Assembly (NCBI GenBank): GCA_944325155.1 | Contig: CALUYY010000007.1 | Location: 1 to 64,000, forward strand | Length of the DNA: 64,000 nucleotides | Reading direction: 5' to 3' | Source of the DNA: Candidatus Gastranaerophilales bacterium | GTDB taxonomy: Bacteria > Cyanobacteriota > Vampirovibrionia > Gastranaerophilales > Gastranaerophilaceae | Shown: positions 51,051 through 60,005 of the stretch, piece after piece | Layout of the letters: every line of letters starts with the position of its first letter | Position numbering within the stretch: position 1 is the stretch's first letter | Program-made: the position numbers and the translations under genes | The notes under the pieces: model-generated | What the model saw: the letters and a program-made list of their open reading frames with translations, nothing else | What the model was told of the DNA's origin: nothing | Databases searched by the model: none

Positions 51051-51533
51051 TTATTTTTTAGGGAAAAATAATCTTCTTGCGTTTATTTCCGTTATCATTT
51101 TTGAACCGTCGGGTGCGTATTCGTAAGTTTTTGTTGCAACTTTTCCGATTTCATTGGGAGCGGAAGCTTTTTTAAATTCTCTTATTGAAGTTTGAATAAG
51201 ACCGTCTGTATATTCAAGAGTGGTATTTGCTTCTTTTCCTTTTATAAAAATTTTTCCCGTGTAATTTGAACCGTCTTTTAATTTGGCTGTACCTTTATCA
51301 AAAAAGCCCTTGTTTTTAAATTTGGATAAAGTTAAGGTATCATCGGGGAGTTTATTTTTCTTTGCAAGCGCAATTCCCGCCAGGGCAACCGTTGCGGTGC
51401 AGGCAAGGGCAAGAGCCAATTTTTTTGAATCAAAAGATTTTTTATCGTTTGTTTTTTTATCCGGCAAATTTTCTGCCGTTTTGGCGGAAGATAAAAAAGA
51501 AACATTATTATTTATTGATGATACTTTAAGCAT
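51051..51533 (-). CDS. Small membrane-anchored protein with YD-like motif
   Basis: The 160-residue protein begins MLKVSSINNNVSFLSSAKTA, an Asn/Ser-rich tag with VSF, then has a membrane helix at about 39-57 (LALALACTATVALAGIALA). The outer part has short strands such as GSNYTGKIFIKGK and the YD-like TYEYAPDGSKMITEI near the end. It resembles the larger 52088-53461 protein in layout. Function is unknown. Its end faces the glycosyltransferase with a 1-bp gap. Confidence 0.65.
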   Translation of the reverse strand: MLKVSSINNNVSFLSSAKTAENLPDKKTNDKKSFDSKKLALALACTATVALAGIALAKKNKLPDDTLTLSKFKNKGFFDKGTAKLKDGSNYTGKIFIKGKEANTTLEYTDGLIQTSIREFKKASAPNEIGKVATKTYEYAPDGSKMITEINARRLFFPKK

Positions 51534-51608
51534 ATTTAATCAACACCCGTCAAAAAAATTTTTTGCGCTAATTGATTATACAATAAAAATTTGTGTTAGC
51601 ATAGATAT

Positions 51609-52100
51609 ATGGTTAAATTTGAAATTGCAGACAAAGATAAAATTAAGCTTTTAGCTTCAATTGCGGATGAAATATGGCATGAGTACTGGCCTTTTTTATT
51701 ATCAAAAGAACAGATTGATTATATGGTTGAAATTTTTCAATCGGAAGCGGCCATAAAAAAACAGATAGATTTTGAACATTATAACTATTATTTTATTAAA
51801 AACGATGATGAAACGGCGGGATATTTCGGAATTTCATTTAAAGAAGATTATTTGTTTTTATCAAAGCTCTATATTAAAAAAGATTACAGACACAAAGGCA
51901 TCGGAAAAGAAGCGTTTTTAAAAATAATCGATATTGCAAAAGAAAAAAAATATAAAAAGATAAGATTAACCGTTAACAAAAATAATAAAAATACAATAAA
52001 CGCTTATTTAAAGTACGGTCTTAAGATTGCTTATGAGGATATAACCGATATCGGACACGGTTTTGTGATGGATGATTACATTATGGATTATGCGCTTTGA
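51609..52100 (+). CDS. GNAT-family N-acetyltransferase
   Basis: The 163-residue protein has the acetyl-CoA motif YIKKDYRHKGIGKEAFLKII (RxxGxG/A), the strand KIRLTVNKNNKNTINAYLK and a C-terminal YGL segment, typical for GNAT. The substrate is unknown. No ribosome site is visible; an extended -10 (TGtTAGCAT, ending 51602) lies six bases before the ATG, suggesting a leaderless mRNA. The end overlaps the convergent gene by 13 bp. Confidence 0.88.
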   Translation: MVKFEIADKDKIKLLASIADEIWHEYWPFLLSKEQIDYMVEIFQSEAAIKKQIDFEHYNYYFIKNDDETAGYFGISFKEDYLFLSKLYIKKDYRHKGIGKEAFLKIIDIAKEKKYKKIRLTVNKNNKNTINAYLKYGLKIAYEDITDIGHGFVMDDYIMDYAL

Positions 52101-53461
52101 GCGGCGCCGTCTTCCGCATCTTTTAATCCGCCTTTAATCATTCTGAAGGGTTCTTTGTTCCTTGAGATTATATCTCCGTCGTCATCATATCTGTATATTG
52201 TGTCGGTTACTTGTTTTCCGTGTTGGTCTACGCTTATGTTTTGACTGCAGGATATGGGGTTTCCCGCATTGTTATAGATATATCTTCTTCCTATATATTT
52301 TTCGCTTCCTTTTTCAAGAATATCGTTTTCGGACAATACGAGCCTGTCGCCGTTATAAACATATCTTTCCAAAATATTGCCGTTTTTTTCTTTCGCATAT
52401 TCGGTGATTTTTGTTTTCGGGTTAAACGAAATGTTTTGCGCCTGAATATCAAAATTTTTGCCTTTTGTTACGGTTTCGTTATAGTATACAAGTTTGTTTC
52501 CGACAAATTTCATTTTTATTCCGGTGTTTGAACGGGGGTTGAACCCTACAACGGTTATGCTTTTGCCATCGGACATTGCCTTTGCGTCCGATAAGATATA
52601 TTTTCTCAGATATGTATTTAAAGCGGGCTGCGTGTTATCTTTGCCGTATCCGACACTTTTTATGCGGCCGTTTTGGAATGTTGTTTCCATGAGTGCCTTA
52701 AATATTTGTCCGCTGCTGTTTATCCGCGCATCTGTATAATGTGATTCCATTTTTCCGAATTCATCAAAGTTTAAAATTTCCGAGTATTTTAATAAGCCTC
52801 CCGCGGTTTCTTCTTTTCCGGTCTTGAAGCTTCTTTTAAGTCTGTTTCTTATTTCAAGTTCAAAAGAATTTTTATGGTCGATTACGTCAAAATCAAAATT
52901 GTCAAGGCTTTTTATTTTGCATTCTCTTATAATGTCGCCTGAAGCCGAATATTCAAAAACTCTTTGCACAACCCCGTTTTCATCTTTTAAAAATTCGATT
53001 GAGGGTCTGCCGTTTGCCTGAAGATTTTTAAAACCGTTTCTTTTGCCTCTGTCTATAATGCCCAAAATTTCATCGGCCATAATATCGGCTTTTTTTCTTG
53101 TTTCTTTTGCGGACAGCCTTGCTTCCCTGAAAGCAGCTTTCATTTGGAACATAGTAAGATTTTTTTTGTCTTTAATTTCTTCTAATACACGTAAAGCTTC
53201 TTTTTTTGCAAGGTTTGCGCCTTCCATAAACTCGTCGGCCTCATTTTGAACAACTTTTGAACAGGACGGGGGCATTTTTTTGTTTATTAAAATTCCGCCC
53301 AAAATGAGAGCGCCCAAGCAAAGAGCGCCTGCGGCGCCTATTATTGCTTTATGTTCTTTTATATATGAATTTTCGCTGTTTTCTGTTTTGTTTTGAGGCA
53401 GGCTTGTTGCGTTATTAGTTCTAAAGCTGCCCTGAAACGCTCCGGGGATAGTATATTCCAT
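52088..53461 (-). CDS. Membrane-anchored protein with YD/Rhs-like repeats
   Basis: The 457-residue protein has the N-terminal tag region MEYTIPGAFQGSFRTNNATS, a membrane helix at about 38-60 (IIGAAGALCLGALILGGIL), and a helical section rich in Lys/Glu (about 75-140). Then come many short strand repeats of the YD type: YVYNGDRLVLSEN, YIYNNAGNPIS and YRYDDDGDIISRN. YD repeats are common in wall- or surface-associated proteins. Ribosome site is weak (AAGAAG). The layout matches its smaller neighbour 51051-51533. Confidence 0.68.
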   Translation of the reverse strand: MEYTIPGAFQGSFRTNNATSLPQNKTENSENSYIKEHKAIIGAAGALCLGALILGGILINKKMPPSCSKVVQNEADEFMEGANLAKKEALRVLEEIKDKKNLTMFQMKAAFREARLSAKETRKKADIMADEILGIIDRGKRNGFKNLQANGRPSIEFLKDENGVVQRVFEYSASGDIIRECKIKSLDNFDFDVIDHKNSFELEIRNRLKRSFKTGKEETAGGLLKYSEILNFDEFGKMESHYTDARINSSGQIFKALMETTFQNGRIKSVGYGKDNTQPALNTYLRKYILSDAKAMSDGKSITVVGFNPRSNTGIKMKFVGNKLVYYNETVTKGKNFDIQAQNISFNPKTKITEYAKEKNGNILERYVYNGDRLVLSENDILEKGSEKYIGRRYIYNNAGNPISCSQNISVDQHGKQVTDTIYRYDDDGDIISRNKEPFRMIKGGLKDAEDGAAQSA

Positions 53462-53596
53462 ATTTTTTCATACTTCTTAAAAAGGGGATATGGGCTTATA
53501 AAACACCTGAAAAAAATTTTTTGCGGGTTTTTTAAAATTTGCTTAACAAAAATATACCTTGACTTATATAATAATTAATTTTTTAATTTAGTCATA

Positions 53597-54187
53597 ATGA
53601 TTGAAAATTATAAAAAATATCTGGATTTTATACAGAATAAAATAAACGGTTTTTTTGAAAGACAAAAACCTTATATTTTTTGCAAAAAAGGCTGCTCTCT
53701 TTGCTGCGAGAAGGGGGAGTATCCCTGGTCATATATAGAATATAAATATATAATTGAAGGGTTTTTAAAGTTAGATTTTGAACTTCAAAACAAAATAAAA
53801 GAAAATATAAAAAAAATAAAAGAAGATAAAAAAAATTTTAACGGGGACGGAATTTTTATGCACCAATGCCCCTTTTTAATCGATAAGGTTTGTGTTTTAT
53901 ATGATTACAGGGGAATAATCTGCCGTTCGTTCGGGCTTCTTGTAAACCTTGAAAATAAAAAACCGCAGATTCCTTTTTGTTCTTCTCTGGGGCTTAATTA
54001 TTCAAACGTATACGATAGTGAAAAAAAGATTATATCAAATGATATGTGGAAAAAAACGGGGATTGAAACTGAACCGAAATTATATAACGTAAGCTATAAT
54101 TTTTTAACAAACGACAGTTTTGCCGATGCCTATAATTTTAAATTCGGTGAAAAAAGACCCTTAATTGACTGGTTTGAAGAAATTTAA
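53597..54187 (+). CDS. YkgJ-like cysteine-cluster (zinc/iron-chelating) protein
   Basis: The 196-residue protein has a Cys cluster CKKGCSLCCEKGEYPWS near residues 29-45 and later HQCPFLIDKVCVLYDYRGII plus CRSFG, the YkgJ/UPF0153 pattern thought to bind Zn or Fe-S. Biochemical role is unknown. There is no ribosome site; TTGACT (53559-53564) and TTTAAT (53582-53587) at 17-bp spacing form a promoter nine bases from the ATG. The end overlaps the convergent gene by 27 bp. Confidence 0.82.
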   Translation: MIENYKKYLDFIQNKINGFFERQKPYIFCKKGCSLCCEKGEYPWSYIEYKYIIEGFLKLDFELQNKIKENIKKIKEDKKNFNGDGIFMHQCPFLIDKVCVLYDYRGIICRSFGLLVNLENKKPQIPFCSSLGLNYSNVYDSEKKIISNDMWKKTGIETEPKLYNVSYNFLTNDSFADAYNFKFGEKRPLIDWFEEI

Positions 54188-54934
54188 AAGTTCTTTTTCA
54201 TCATTTATTTTTTTTGTATAAATAATTTCCGCTTTAGACTTTTCAAAATAAGATCTGTAGAAAAGATTGTCATCGGATAAGATTTTTTTATAAATATCAA
54301 CCGGATATGCAATTTTGCATATAGAAGAAGCGGTTCTTGCAATTCTTCCGTAGATTCCTCTTTTGGGGCTTAAGGGGGTTGTGGCGCAATAATCGGGTGA
54401 AAAATAAATTGCAAATTCTTTTAAATTGAGTTCGTAATCATCACACTTTATAATAAAAGTTTCAATTTCTTCACTTGATGAAAGAAAATTTATATAGGGA
54501 TTTGTTTTTGTTTCTATAATTTTTGCGGGATTAAAAATATTTTTTATTTTATCGGTTATTTCGTTTAATTTATATTCGCCCGATACCATTATAATTTTTG
54601 AATTTTTATTTTGTCTTTTATACAGTGTCAGATTTTTTAAAGCGGAATTTATATCATCAATAAGTAAAATAAAATCCGGATTGTTATTTTTAATCAATTT
54701 ATCTTTAAATGAGGATAAAATAAAACCGTTTTTTTCAATTATAAAGCCTTTTATTTTTTGGTTTAAATCCTGTTTATATAAAGAAATATCAGATATAAAA
54801 CAGATTGAATTTTCTTTCAATGTATCATTTGAAAAACATATTTCATATTTTTTATTAAAGATAATATTATTGCTTTTTTTATAAAAAAAGCTTCCGCCCG
54901 TGTTTATTATAATTTCATCTAAATTAAAGAACAT
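54161..54934 (-). CDS. Degenerate Mur-ligase-like protein B (no P-loop)
   Basis: The 257-residue protein follows the MurF domain order: DFILLIDDINSALKNLTLYK as the end of the N-domain, then IIMVSGEYKLNEITDKI where Mur ligases have the P-loop TGSNGKTTTK, and EIETFIIKCDDYELNLKEFA where they have the ViEmG strand. The Gly-Lys-Thr residues are lost, so ATP-dependent ligation is unlikely. The C-terminal domain is short. It is last in an operon behind capA and a second Mur-like gene (16-bp overlap). AGGA precedes the ATG. The Mur relation is inferred from pattern, not from a search. Confidence 0.55.
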   Translation of the reverse strand: MFFNLDEIIINTGGSFFYKKSNNIIFNKKYEICFSNDTLKENSICFISDISLYKQDLNQKIKGFIIEKNGFILSSFKDKLIKNNNPDFILLIDDINSALKNLTLYKRQNKNSKIIMVSGEYKLNEITDKIKNIFNPAKIIETKTNPYINFLSSSEEIETFIIKCDDYELNLKEFAIYFSPDYCATTPLSPKRGIYGRIARTASSICKIAYPVDIYKKILSDDNLFYRSYFEKSKAEIIYTKKINDEKELLNFFKPVN

Positions 54935-56091
54935 AATATTTCATTTTTTCCTATGAATAAACATTTTGTGTCATTGTCTTTTTTATATTCAATAACTTTT
55001 TTTATCGAATTGATTGTATCATCTTTGGCAATTTTAAAATTTACGATTATACTTTTTTTGTTTTTATCTTTTATATAGGGAAGATAATCTTCAAAATCCG
55101 ATAAAACAATAAAATCGAAACTCTCATCCAATAATAATAAAAGTTCAAGGTTGTAATTTTTTATATATTTACCCAAGTTTCTTATTTTTTGAAAAAAGAC
55201 TATTTTTTTATTTTCTTTATACCGGTTTAAAAAATCTTTTATGCCTTTTTTAATCGAATACAGGGAATTTGAGTCAAGAAAAACATAATCTTTATTTTCA
55301 GGCGGTATTACAATTTCAATATATTTTTTATTCAGATATTCAATTAAGCATTTCAGCGGCTCGGGCGTTATTTGAAGATTATTCAGATAAGGAAGCCTTA
55401 TTAAATCGCAATTTTCATCCGAAAAAACCGCCCTCGGACCGTTTGATAAAAGATTGCACCATTCTTCATTATAATTTTCGATTGTTTCATAATTTTGCAT
55501 ATTTCTTATTGAAATTTTAGAATAAAGAATAATCGAACCTTCTTTATAATCCGCTATATATTTTGAACAGCGGGGAACATTTATGTTTGTTTGAATTATT
55601 GCGTATTTATCGTTTTCATCCAGTCTTAAAAGAGGGTCAATTGACATCTGCCAGAAGGTGTCATATTTGATATAATCAATGTTTAAATTTTTTGATAATT
55701 TATATTTTATTTCTTCAATTTCATCCGTGCCTGCAAGAATAATTATTTCCGGGTTAAAATGATTTGCATTTATTTTTGCGATTTTAAACGCCGATAAATA
55801 AACGTTTTTTGTGCAAAGAACGTTTTTCGGGGAATATTTATCCAATATTTTTATATATTCTTTATCATATAAAAATTTTTCATTAATTATAAAACCTTTG
55901 CACAGTTTATTTTGAAGATGTTTTTCAATTTCTTTGAAAAAATTTTTTTCATTTTTTAATGCGGGAATAAAAATATATTCAAAATCTATATTTTTATCCG
56001 AGATTGCAAATTTATATCCCTTATTTTCATCTTCGGTTATGAAAAGTTTCATCCCCGTTAAATCACATATTTCTTTTAGAGTTTTATACAA
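54919..56091 (-). CDS. Degenerate Mur-ligase-like protein A (no P-loop)
   Basis: The 390-residue protein resembles MurE/MurF N- and central domains. FEYIFIPALKNEKNFFKEIE stands for the ALFVALxGxxxDGH motif. PEIIILAGTDEIEEIKYKL lies at the P-loop place, but Gly-Lys-Thr is absent. DKYAIIQTNINVPRCSKYIA stands for the conserved EMG strand region. The last 150 residues (KKIVFFQKIRNLGKYIKNYN onward) are unlike Mur. The start is TTG at 56091, with AAGGTG ten bases upstream, overlapping capA by 16 bp. It may be a non-catalytic partner of CapA, as CapB/PgsB is a Mur-like ligase. Mur relation is inference. Confidence 0.55.
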   Translation of the reverse strand: MYKTLKEICDLTGMKLFITEDENKGYKFAISDKNIDFEYIFIPALKNEKNFFKEIEKHLQNKLCKGFIINEKFLYDKEYIKILDKYSPKNVLCTKNVYLSAFKIAKINANHFNPEIIILAGTDEIEEIKYKLSKNLNIDYIKYDTFWQMSIDPLLRLDENDKYAIIQTNINVPRCSKYIADYKEGSIILYSKISIRNMQNYETIENYNEEWCNLLSNGPRAVFSDENCDLIRLPYLNNLQITPEPLKCLIEYLNKKYIEIVIPPENKDYVFLDSNSLYSIKKGIKDFLNRYKENKKIVFFQKIRNLGKYIKNYNLELLLLLDESFDFIVLSDFEDYLPYIKDKNKKSIIVNFKIAKDDTINSIKKVIEYKKDNDTKCLFIGKNEILCSLI

Positions 56092-57119
56092 ATGAATTCA
56101 CCTTTTTCAATTTTTATTTTATCTTTAACTTCGGGGTTGTTTTCGGATAAATAATTTATTGTTTCATCAATTTCGTTTTCATTTATCACTCTCGGCAACG
56201 GGAGCATTGAGTTGTTCGGAATATAGATAGGGTAGAGATTATTGTTTATTTTAATCTCATTATCTTTCTCATAAAGTTCAATTTCCGCTATCAGATTATA
56301 GGGAACGGGCTTTTTCTTAAAATCTACGGGGAAAAGAAAATTTCCTATGCTGTATAAGATAACTTTGTCTTTATAATATTCCATATTATTCATCATATGC
56401 GGTCCGTGGCCTATAACAATATCGGCGCCCATATCTATAAATTGCCTTGAAAGATTGATTTGGGAAGGAAGCGTTTTTTGAAAATCACTTCCGTAGTGGG
56501 GAAAAATTACAATATATGAGTTTTTATCTTCTTGTTTTATTTTTTTGATATCTTCTCTTAAAATATCCGTGTTAAGGTCAAAAACGCCTTCTTTGTTTTC
56601 TTGTGCATAAAAGTTGTATTCAAGGTCGTATTCTTTTCTGTATATGTATCCGCAGAAAACATAAAGATTTATTTTTTTATTGTTAAATTCAAACGTTTTA
56701 ACAAAGGGTTTTTTTGCATCCGATAAATTTTTTCCCGCTCCGAAATATTTTATGTTTTTTCTCTCCAGAGCATTTATTGTTTCATACAGCCCTTCTTTTT
56801 CATAGTCCATTGTGTGGTTGTTGCCTAATGATACGTATTCTATATTATATTTTTTTAAAATGTCCGGTACAATTAAAGGGTCTGACCAGTGGACAACAAA
56901 TTTTTTATGCTCAAGGCTTGAATTTTGTTTTGTCGTTAAGGGCGTTTCAAGGTTTATAAAATTTATTGCGTCGTTAAAAACGGGTTTTATATCGTTTAAT
57001 AAAAATTCGTAGCCGTATCTTCTTAAAATGCTTGCATGGTATTTGGCGTCATAGCCCTGCTGATAATTTTCGCCAAAGGTAAAATCGCCGTAAAATCTTA
57101 TTTTAAAACCGTTTTCCAT
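56076..57119 (-). CDS. capA: CapA-family metallophosphatase-like protein
   Basis: The 347-residue protein has all calcineurin-like motifs of the PgsA/CapA family: FYGDFTFGEN, FINLETPLT, SLGNNHTMDYEKEG, IFPHYGSDFQ, VIGHGPHMM and LYSIGNFLF. Family members act in poly-gamma-glutamate or other surface polymer formation. No signal or membrane helix is seen at the N-terminus, unlike most CapA proteins, so it may be cytosolic. An extended -10 (TGcTATAAA, 57135-57127) ends seven bases before the ATG, without ribosome site. It leads a three-gene operon with two Mur-like pseudoligases. Confidence 0.88.
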   Translation of the reverse strand: MENGFKIRFYGDFTFGENYQQGYDAKYHASILRRYGYEFLLNDIKPVFNDAINFINLETPLTTKQNSSLEHKKFVVHWSDPLIVPDILKKYNIEYVSLGNNHTMDYEKEGLYETINALERKNIKYFGAGKNLSDAKKPFVKTFEFNNKKINLYVFCGYIYRKEYDLEYNFYAQENKEGVFDLNTDILREDIKKIKQEDKNSYIVIFPHYGSDFQKTLPSQINLSRQFIDMGADIVIGHGPHMMNNMEYYKDKVILYSIGNFLFPVDFKKKPVPYNLIAEIELYEKDNEIKINNNLYPIYIPNNSMLPLPRVINENEIDETINYLSENNPEVKDKIKIEKGEFICIKL

Positions 57120-57192
57120 AAGATTATTTATAGCATTTTTGTCTTATTTTATACAAGAAAACAAATAAAATTCATTTGCAAGATGTAAAAAA

Positions 57193-58365
57193 TTATTTTT
57201 GTTCTTTTCTTAATTTTTCAACAAATCTTTTTAGTCTTGAAATTGCTTCTTTTAAATTTTCAATGGAATAAGCGTAAGATATTCTTAAATATCCTTCGCC
57301 GCTGTCGCCGAATGCGTTCCCCGGGATTGCGGCAACATGTTCTTCTTCAAGAAATCTTGTTGCAAATTCTTCGCTTGTCATATTAAATTCTTTTATTGAA
57401 GGAAACACATAAAAAGCGCCGTATGGTTCAAAACATTTAAGATTCATTTCTCTGAACGCATTTAATAAAAATCTTCTTCTTTGGTTGTATGATGTTCTCA
57501 TCATTTCAATATCTTTATCGCCGTTTTTAAGAGCGCTGATTGCGGCATATTGACTTGATGTGGGTGCGCACATAATTGCAAACTGATGAATTTTTGTCAT
57601 TTGTTTAATGATTTCTTTGGGCGCACAGGCGTACCCCAATCTCCAGCCCGTCATTGCGTATGCTTTTGAAAAGCCGTCAATTAAGATTGTTCTTTCTTTC
57701 ATGTTATCAAGGCTTGCGATTGATACATGTTTTTCTTTATAGGTTAATTCCGAATATATTTCATCCGACATAACATAGATATCGTTATCGATTATTATTT
57801 TTGCGATTTTTTCCAGATCTTCATATTCCATAATGGCGCCTGTCGGGTTATTGGGGTAGGGAAGAATAAGGGCTTTTGTTTTATCGCTTATTGCGTTTAT
57901 AAGTTCATCCGCCTGAAGCCTGAAGTTGTTTTCGCCTTTAAGGTTTATAATAACGGGTTTGGCATCTGCAAGAAGTGCGCAGGGTTCATAGGAAACGTAT
58001 GAAGGCTGGGGGATTATAACTTCATCACCTTCGTTTATAATTGCTCTTAAACCTATATCAATGGCTTCAGACCCGCCTACCGTTACAAGGATTTCATCGT
58101 TCGGATTATATTCAAGATTTCTTTTTTTCTTAACGTTATCGGAAATCGCCTGTCTTAATTCTTTTAAGCCCGCATTTGAAGTATAGAAGGTTTTGCCTTT
58201 TTCAAGCGAATAAATCCCTTCTTCTCTTATATGCCAGGGGGTGTCAAAATCGGGTTCGCCGACGCCCAATGATATTGCATCTTTCATTTCGGATACTATA
58301 TCAAAAAATTTTCTTATACCCGAAGGCTTCATATTAATAACTTTTGAGCTTAAGGATTTTGTCAT
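57193..58365 (-). CDS. Class I PLP aminotransferase (aspartate aminotransferase-like)
   Basis: The 390-residue fold-type I enzyme has ISLGVGEPDFDTPWHI, the pocket LPYPNNPTGAIM, YVMSDEIYSELTY, the PLP lysine in LIDGFSKAYAMTGWRLGYAC, and Arg in GYLRISYAYSIENL. It matches the Ib subgroup of aspartate/aromatic aminotransferases. The start overlaps the Lrp-type regulator stop (ATGA), so the two are coupled; the regulator may sense the amino acid product. Confidence 0.9.
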   Translation of the reverse strand: MTKSLSSKVINMKPSGIRKFFDIVSEMKDAISLGVGEPDFDTPWHIREEGIYSLEKGKTFYTSNAGLKELRQAISDNVKKKRNLEYNPNDEILVTVGGSEAIDIGLRAIINEGDEVIIPQPSYVSYEPCALLADAKPVIINLKGENNFRLQADELINAISDKTKALILPYPNNPTGAIMEYEDLEKIAKIIIDNDIYVMSDEIYSELTYKEKHVSIASLDNMKERTILIDGFSKAYAMTGWRLGYACAPKEIIKQMTKIHQFAIMCAPTSSQYAAISALKNGDKDIEMMRTSYNQRRRFLLNAFREMNLKCFEPYGAFYVFPSIKEFNMTSEEFATRFLEEEHVAAIPGNAFGDSGEGYLRISYAYSIENLKEAISRLKRFVEKLRKEQK

Positions 58366-58844
58366 GGAGTAATTATCTCCCTTGTATCCGTATGTTTTTT
58401 ATCAAGGATTGTTCCGTGGTCTTTATATTTTTTCAAAATAAAGTGGGTTGCGGTGCTTAAAACGGAATCAAGAGTGGATAATTTATCCGTTACAAACATT
58501 GAGATTTCTTTTAGTGATTTTTCTTCCAATGTAACGAGAAGATCATATCCGCCCGAGATTAAATAAACGGCGCGGACTTCGGGATAGTTATAAATGCGCT
58601 CGGCTATATGGTCAAACCCCTGCCCTCTTTGCGGAGTAACACGGACTTCAATTAAGGCGCTTACTTTTTCGATTGAAGTTTTTTCCCAATTAATAAGCGT
58701 ATGATAACCGCAGATTATTCCTTCTTTTTCAAGAGAGTGGAGTTCATCTAAAATTTTTTGTTCATCGGTGTTTAAGATAACCGCAAGCTCTTTTAAGTTT
58801 ATACGGCTGTTTTTTTCTATAACGGATAAGAGTTCTTCTCTCAT
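58362..58844 (-). CDS. Lrp/AsnC-family transcriptional regulator
   Basis: The N-terminal helix-turn-helix (INLKELAVILNTDEQKILDE) and C-terminal RAM ligand domain (YNYPEVRAVYLISGGYDLLV) are typical. The start at 58844 gives 160 residues and is set by AAGGA eight bases upstream. A frame from 58907 would include the promoter (TATGGTATAAT just upstream of the leader) and is rejected. It is likely to control the coupled aminotransferase gene and itself. Confidence 0.9.
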   Translation of the reverse strand: MREELLSVIEKNSRINLKELAVILNTDEQKILDELHSLEKEGIICGYHTLINWEKTSIEKVSALIEVRVTPQRGQGFDHIAERIYNYPEVRAVYLISGGYDLLVTLEEKSLKEISMFVTDKLSTLDSVLSTATHFILKKYKDHGTILDKKHTDTREIITP

Positions 58845-58928
58845 TTTTTCTTCCTTAGTATTGTTTAATGTCTGATTATTATACCATAGGGAGAAGAAAA
58901 AAGACATAATGTAATGAAAAGGGGAAGA

Positions 58929-59822
58929 TTACATCCAATCGTTTGCGAATGCTTTTGTTTTATGCATTGTGCAGTTGAAACATTTTTCCGTATCCAAATA
59001 AATTTTTCTTGAACACCCTTCAATGGAATATCCCGAACGCGCTCTAAAGTCGTTGCATAATACGGGGCAGGAAAACACGCCTTTTTGGCTTACTATTCTT
59101 GAATTTTTGCAATCGAGCTTATTTGTGTCAAAGTCAAATGTTTCAAGCTGCCTGAAAGTATTGGGGTCGGGGTTAAAATAGGGGATTATTTTTAAATTTA
59201 TCTGTCCCATTTCAAAATTAAACTTTTTGCAAAGTTCATAAAATCCTTCAAACATTTTTTCACGGGGTTCTTTATAGTAGTCGGTAATCGAAATAATGGG
59301 GTTAAAATCGTATTTGTAAAGATTTTGAACTGCAAACAGGGCTTTTCTGAAACTTCCTCTTCCTCTTATCAGGTCGTTTTTTTGTTCGTCGTAGTGTTCA
59401 AAGCTTATTCTGTATATTGTTTCATATTCGCTTTCGTCGTCTATTTTTCTTAAAAATCGGGCTTTTTTGTCGTTTATAAACGTTCCGTTTGTTAAAATCG
59501 TTGTGTTTGAAATTTTAAGGCACATTCTTAAAATTGTGTTGAAATCCGGGTGCATCATTGGTTCTCCGCCCGTTAGATAAATTGATTTTAAGTTTTCCTT
59601 TTTTGCCATAATTAAATTTTGTTTGATTTTATCAAGCGAGAGAAAATCTTTTTCTTTTTTAAAGGGGTTTCTTTTAATAAAGCAGTGGGTGCATTTTAAG
59701 TTGCAGCATTTGTTTGTAAGTTCAAAAAACAGGTTGTTTAATTCTTCCGTTTCGACAACGGGAGCCTGCATGAAGCCAAGCTTCATCGTTTGTTTCACGT
59801 TTTGCAATTTTATATTCTCCAT
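58929..59822 (-). CDS. Radical SAM protein with SPASM/twitch-like C-terminal cysteines
   Basis: The 297-residue protein has the radical-SAM cluster Cys40-x3-Cys44-x2-Cys47 in NKCCNLKCTHC, the SAM motif IYLTGGEPMMHPDF, and a Cys-rich C-terminus (FSCPVLC, EGCSRK, EKCFNCTMHK) able to hold an auxiliary Fe-S cluster. Such proteins modify peptides or build cofactors; no precursor peptide is obvious. I start at ATG 59822, preceded by GAAGG; TTG at 59837 is in frame but has no ribosome site. A candidate structured RNA lies upstream on this strand. Confidence 0.85.
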   Translation of the reverse strand: MENIKLQNVKQTMKLGFMQAPVVETEELNNLFFELTNKCCNLKCTHCFIKRNPFKKEKDFLSLDKIKQNLIMAKKENLKSIYLTGGEPMMHPDFNTILRMCLKISNTTILTNGTFINDKKARFLRKIDDESEYETIYRISFEHYDEQKNDLIRGRGSFRKALFAVQNLYKYDFNPIISITDYYKEPREKMFEGFYELCKKFNFEMGQINLKIIPYFNPDPNTFRQLETFDFDTNKLDCKNSRIVSQKGVFSCPVLCNDFRARSGYSIEGCSRKIYLDTEKCFNCTMHKTKAFANDWM

Positions 59823-59880
59823 AAACCTTCTTGACAATTGTTATGTTATAAATTCAACAAATAAAAAAAATTACTCACTC

Positions 59881-59994
59881 GGGTAGAAAAAACATTGACA
59901 AAGGTGTAGGCGTAAACGATGAACCTGCCCCCGTAACCGTCGTTAACCGCCTTTTGAATGGAGCGATAAGCGAAAGAAGGGCAATGAATTTACC
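59881..59994. other. Structured GC-rich segment between pilO and the radical SAM gene (candidate RNA)
   Basis: Nested pairings close the whole segment: GGTA (59882-59885) with TACC (59991-59994), CATTG (59893-59897) with CAATG (59982-59986), GGCG (59909-59912) with CGCC (59948-59951), and AACGA (59915-59919) with TCGTT (59940-59944). Bases 59901-59980 have 41 G or C of 80. On the minus strand it would be a 5' leader of the radical SAM gene or the 3' end of the pil operon. The minus strand also reads as an open frame of 39 codons (59994-59875) without ATG, ending GAGSSFTPTPLSMFFLPE, which may be fortuitous. Confidence 0.45.
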
Positions 59995-60005
59995 TTATAA
60001 CATTA

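Noticed and set aside
59910-59920. 16S rRNA-like string CGTAAACGATG
   Set aside because: Only eleven bases match and flanks do not follow 16S rRNA; judged chance similarity.
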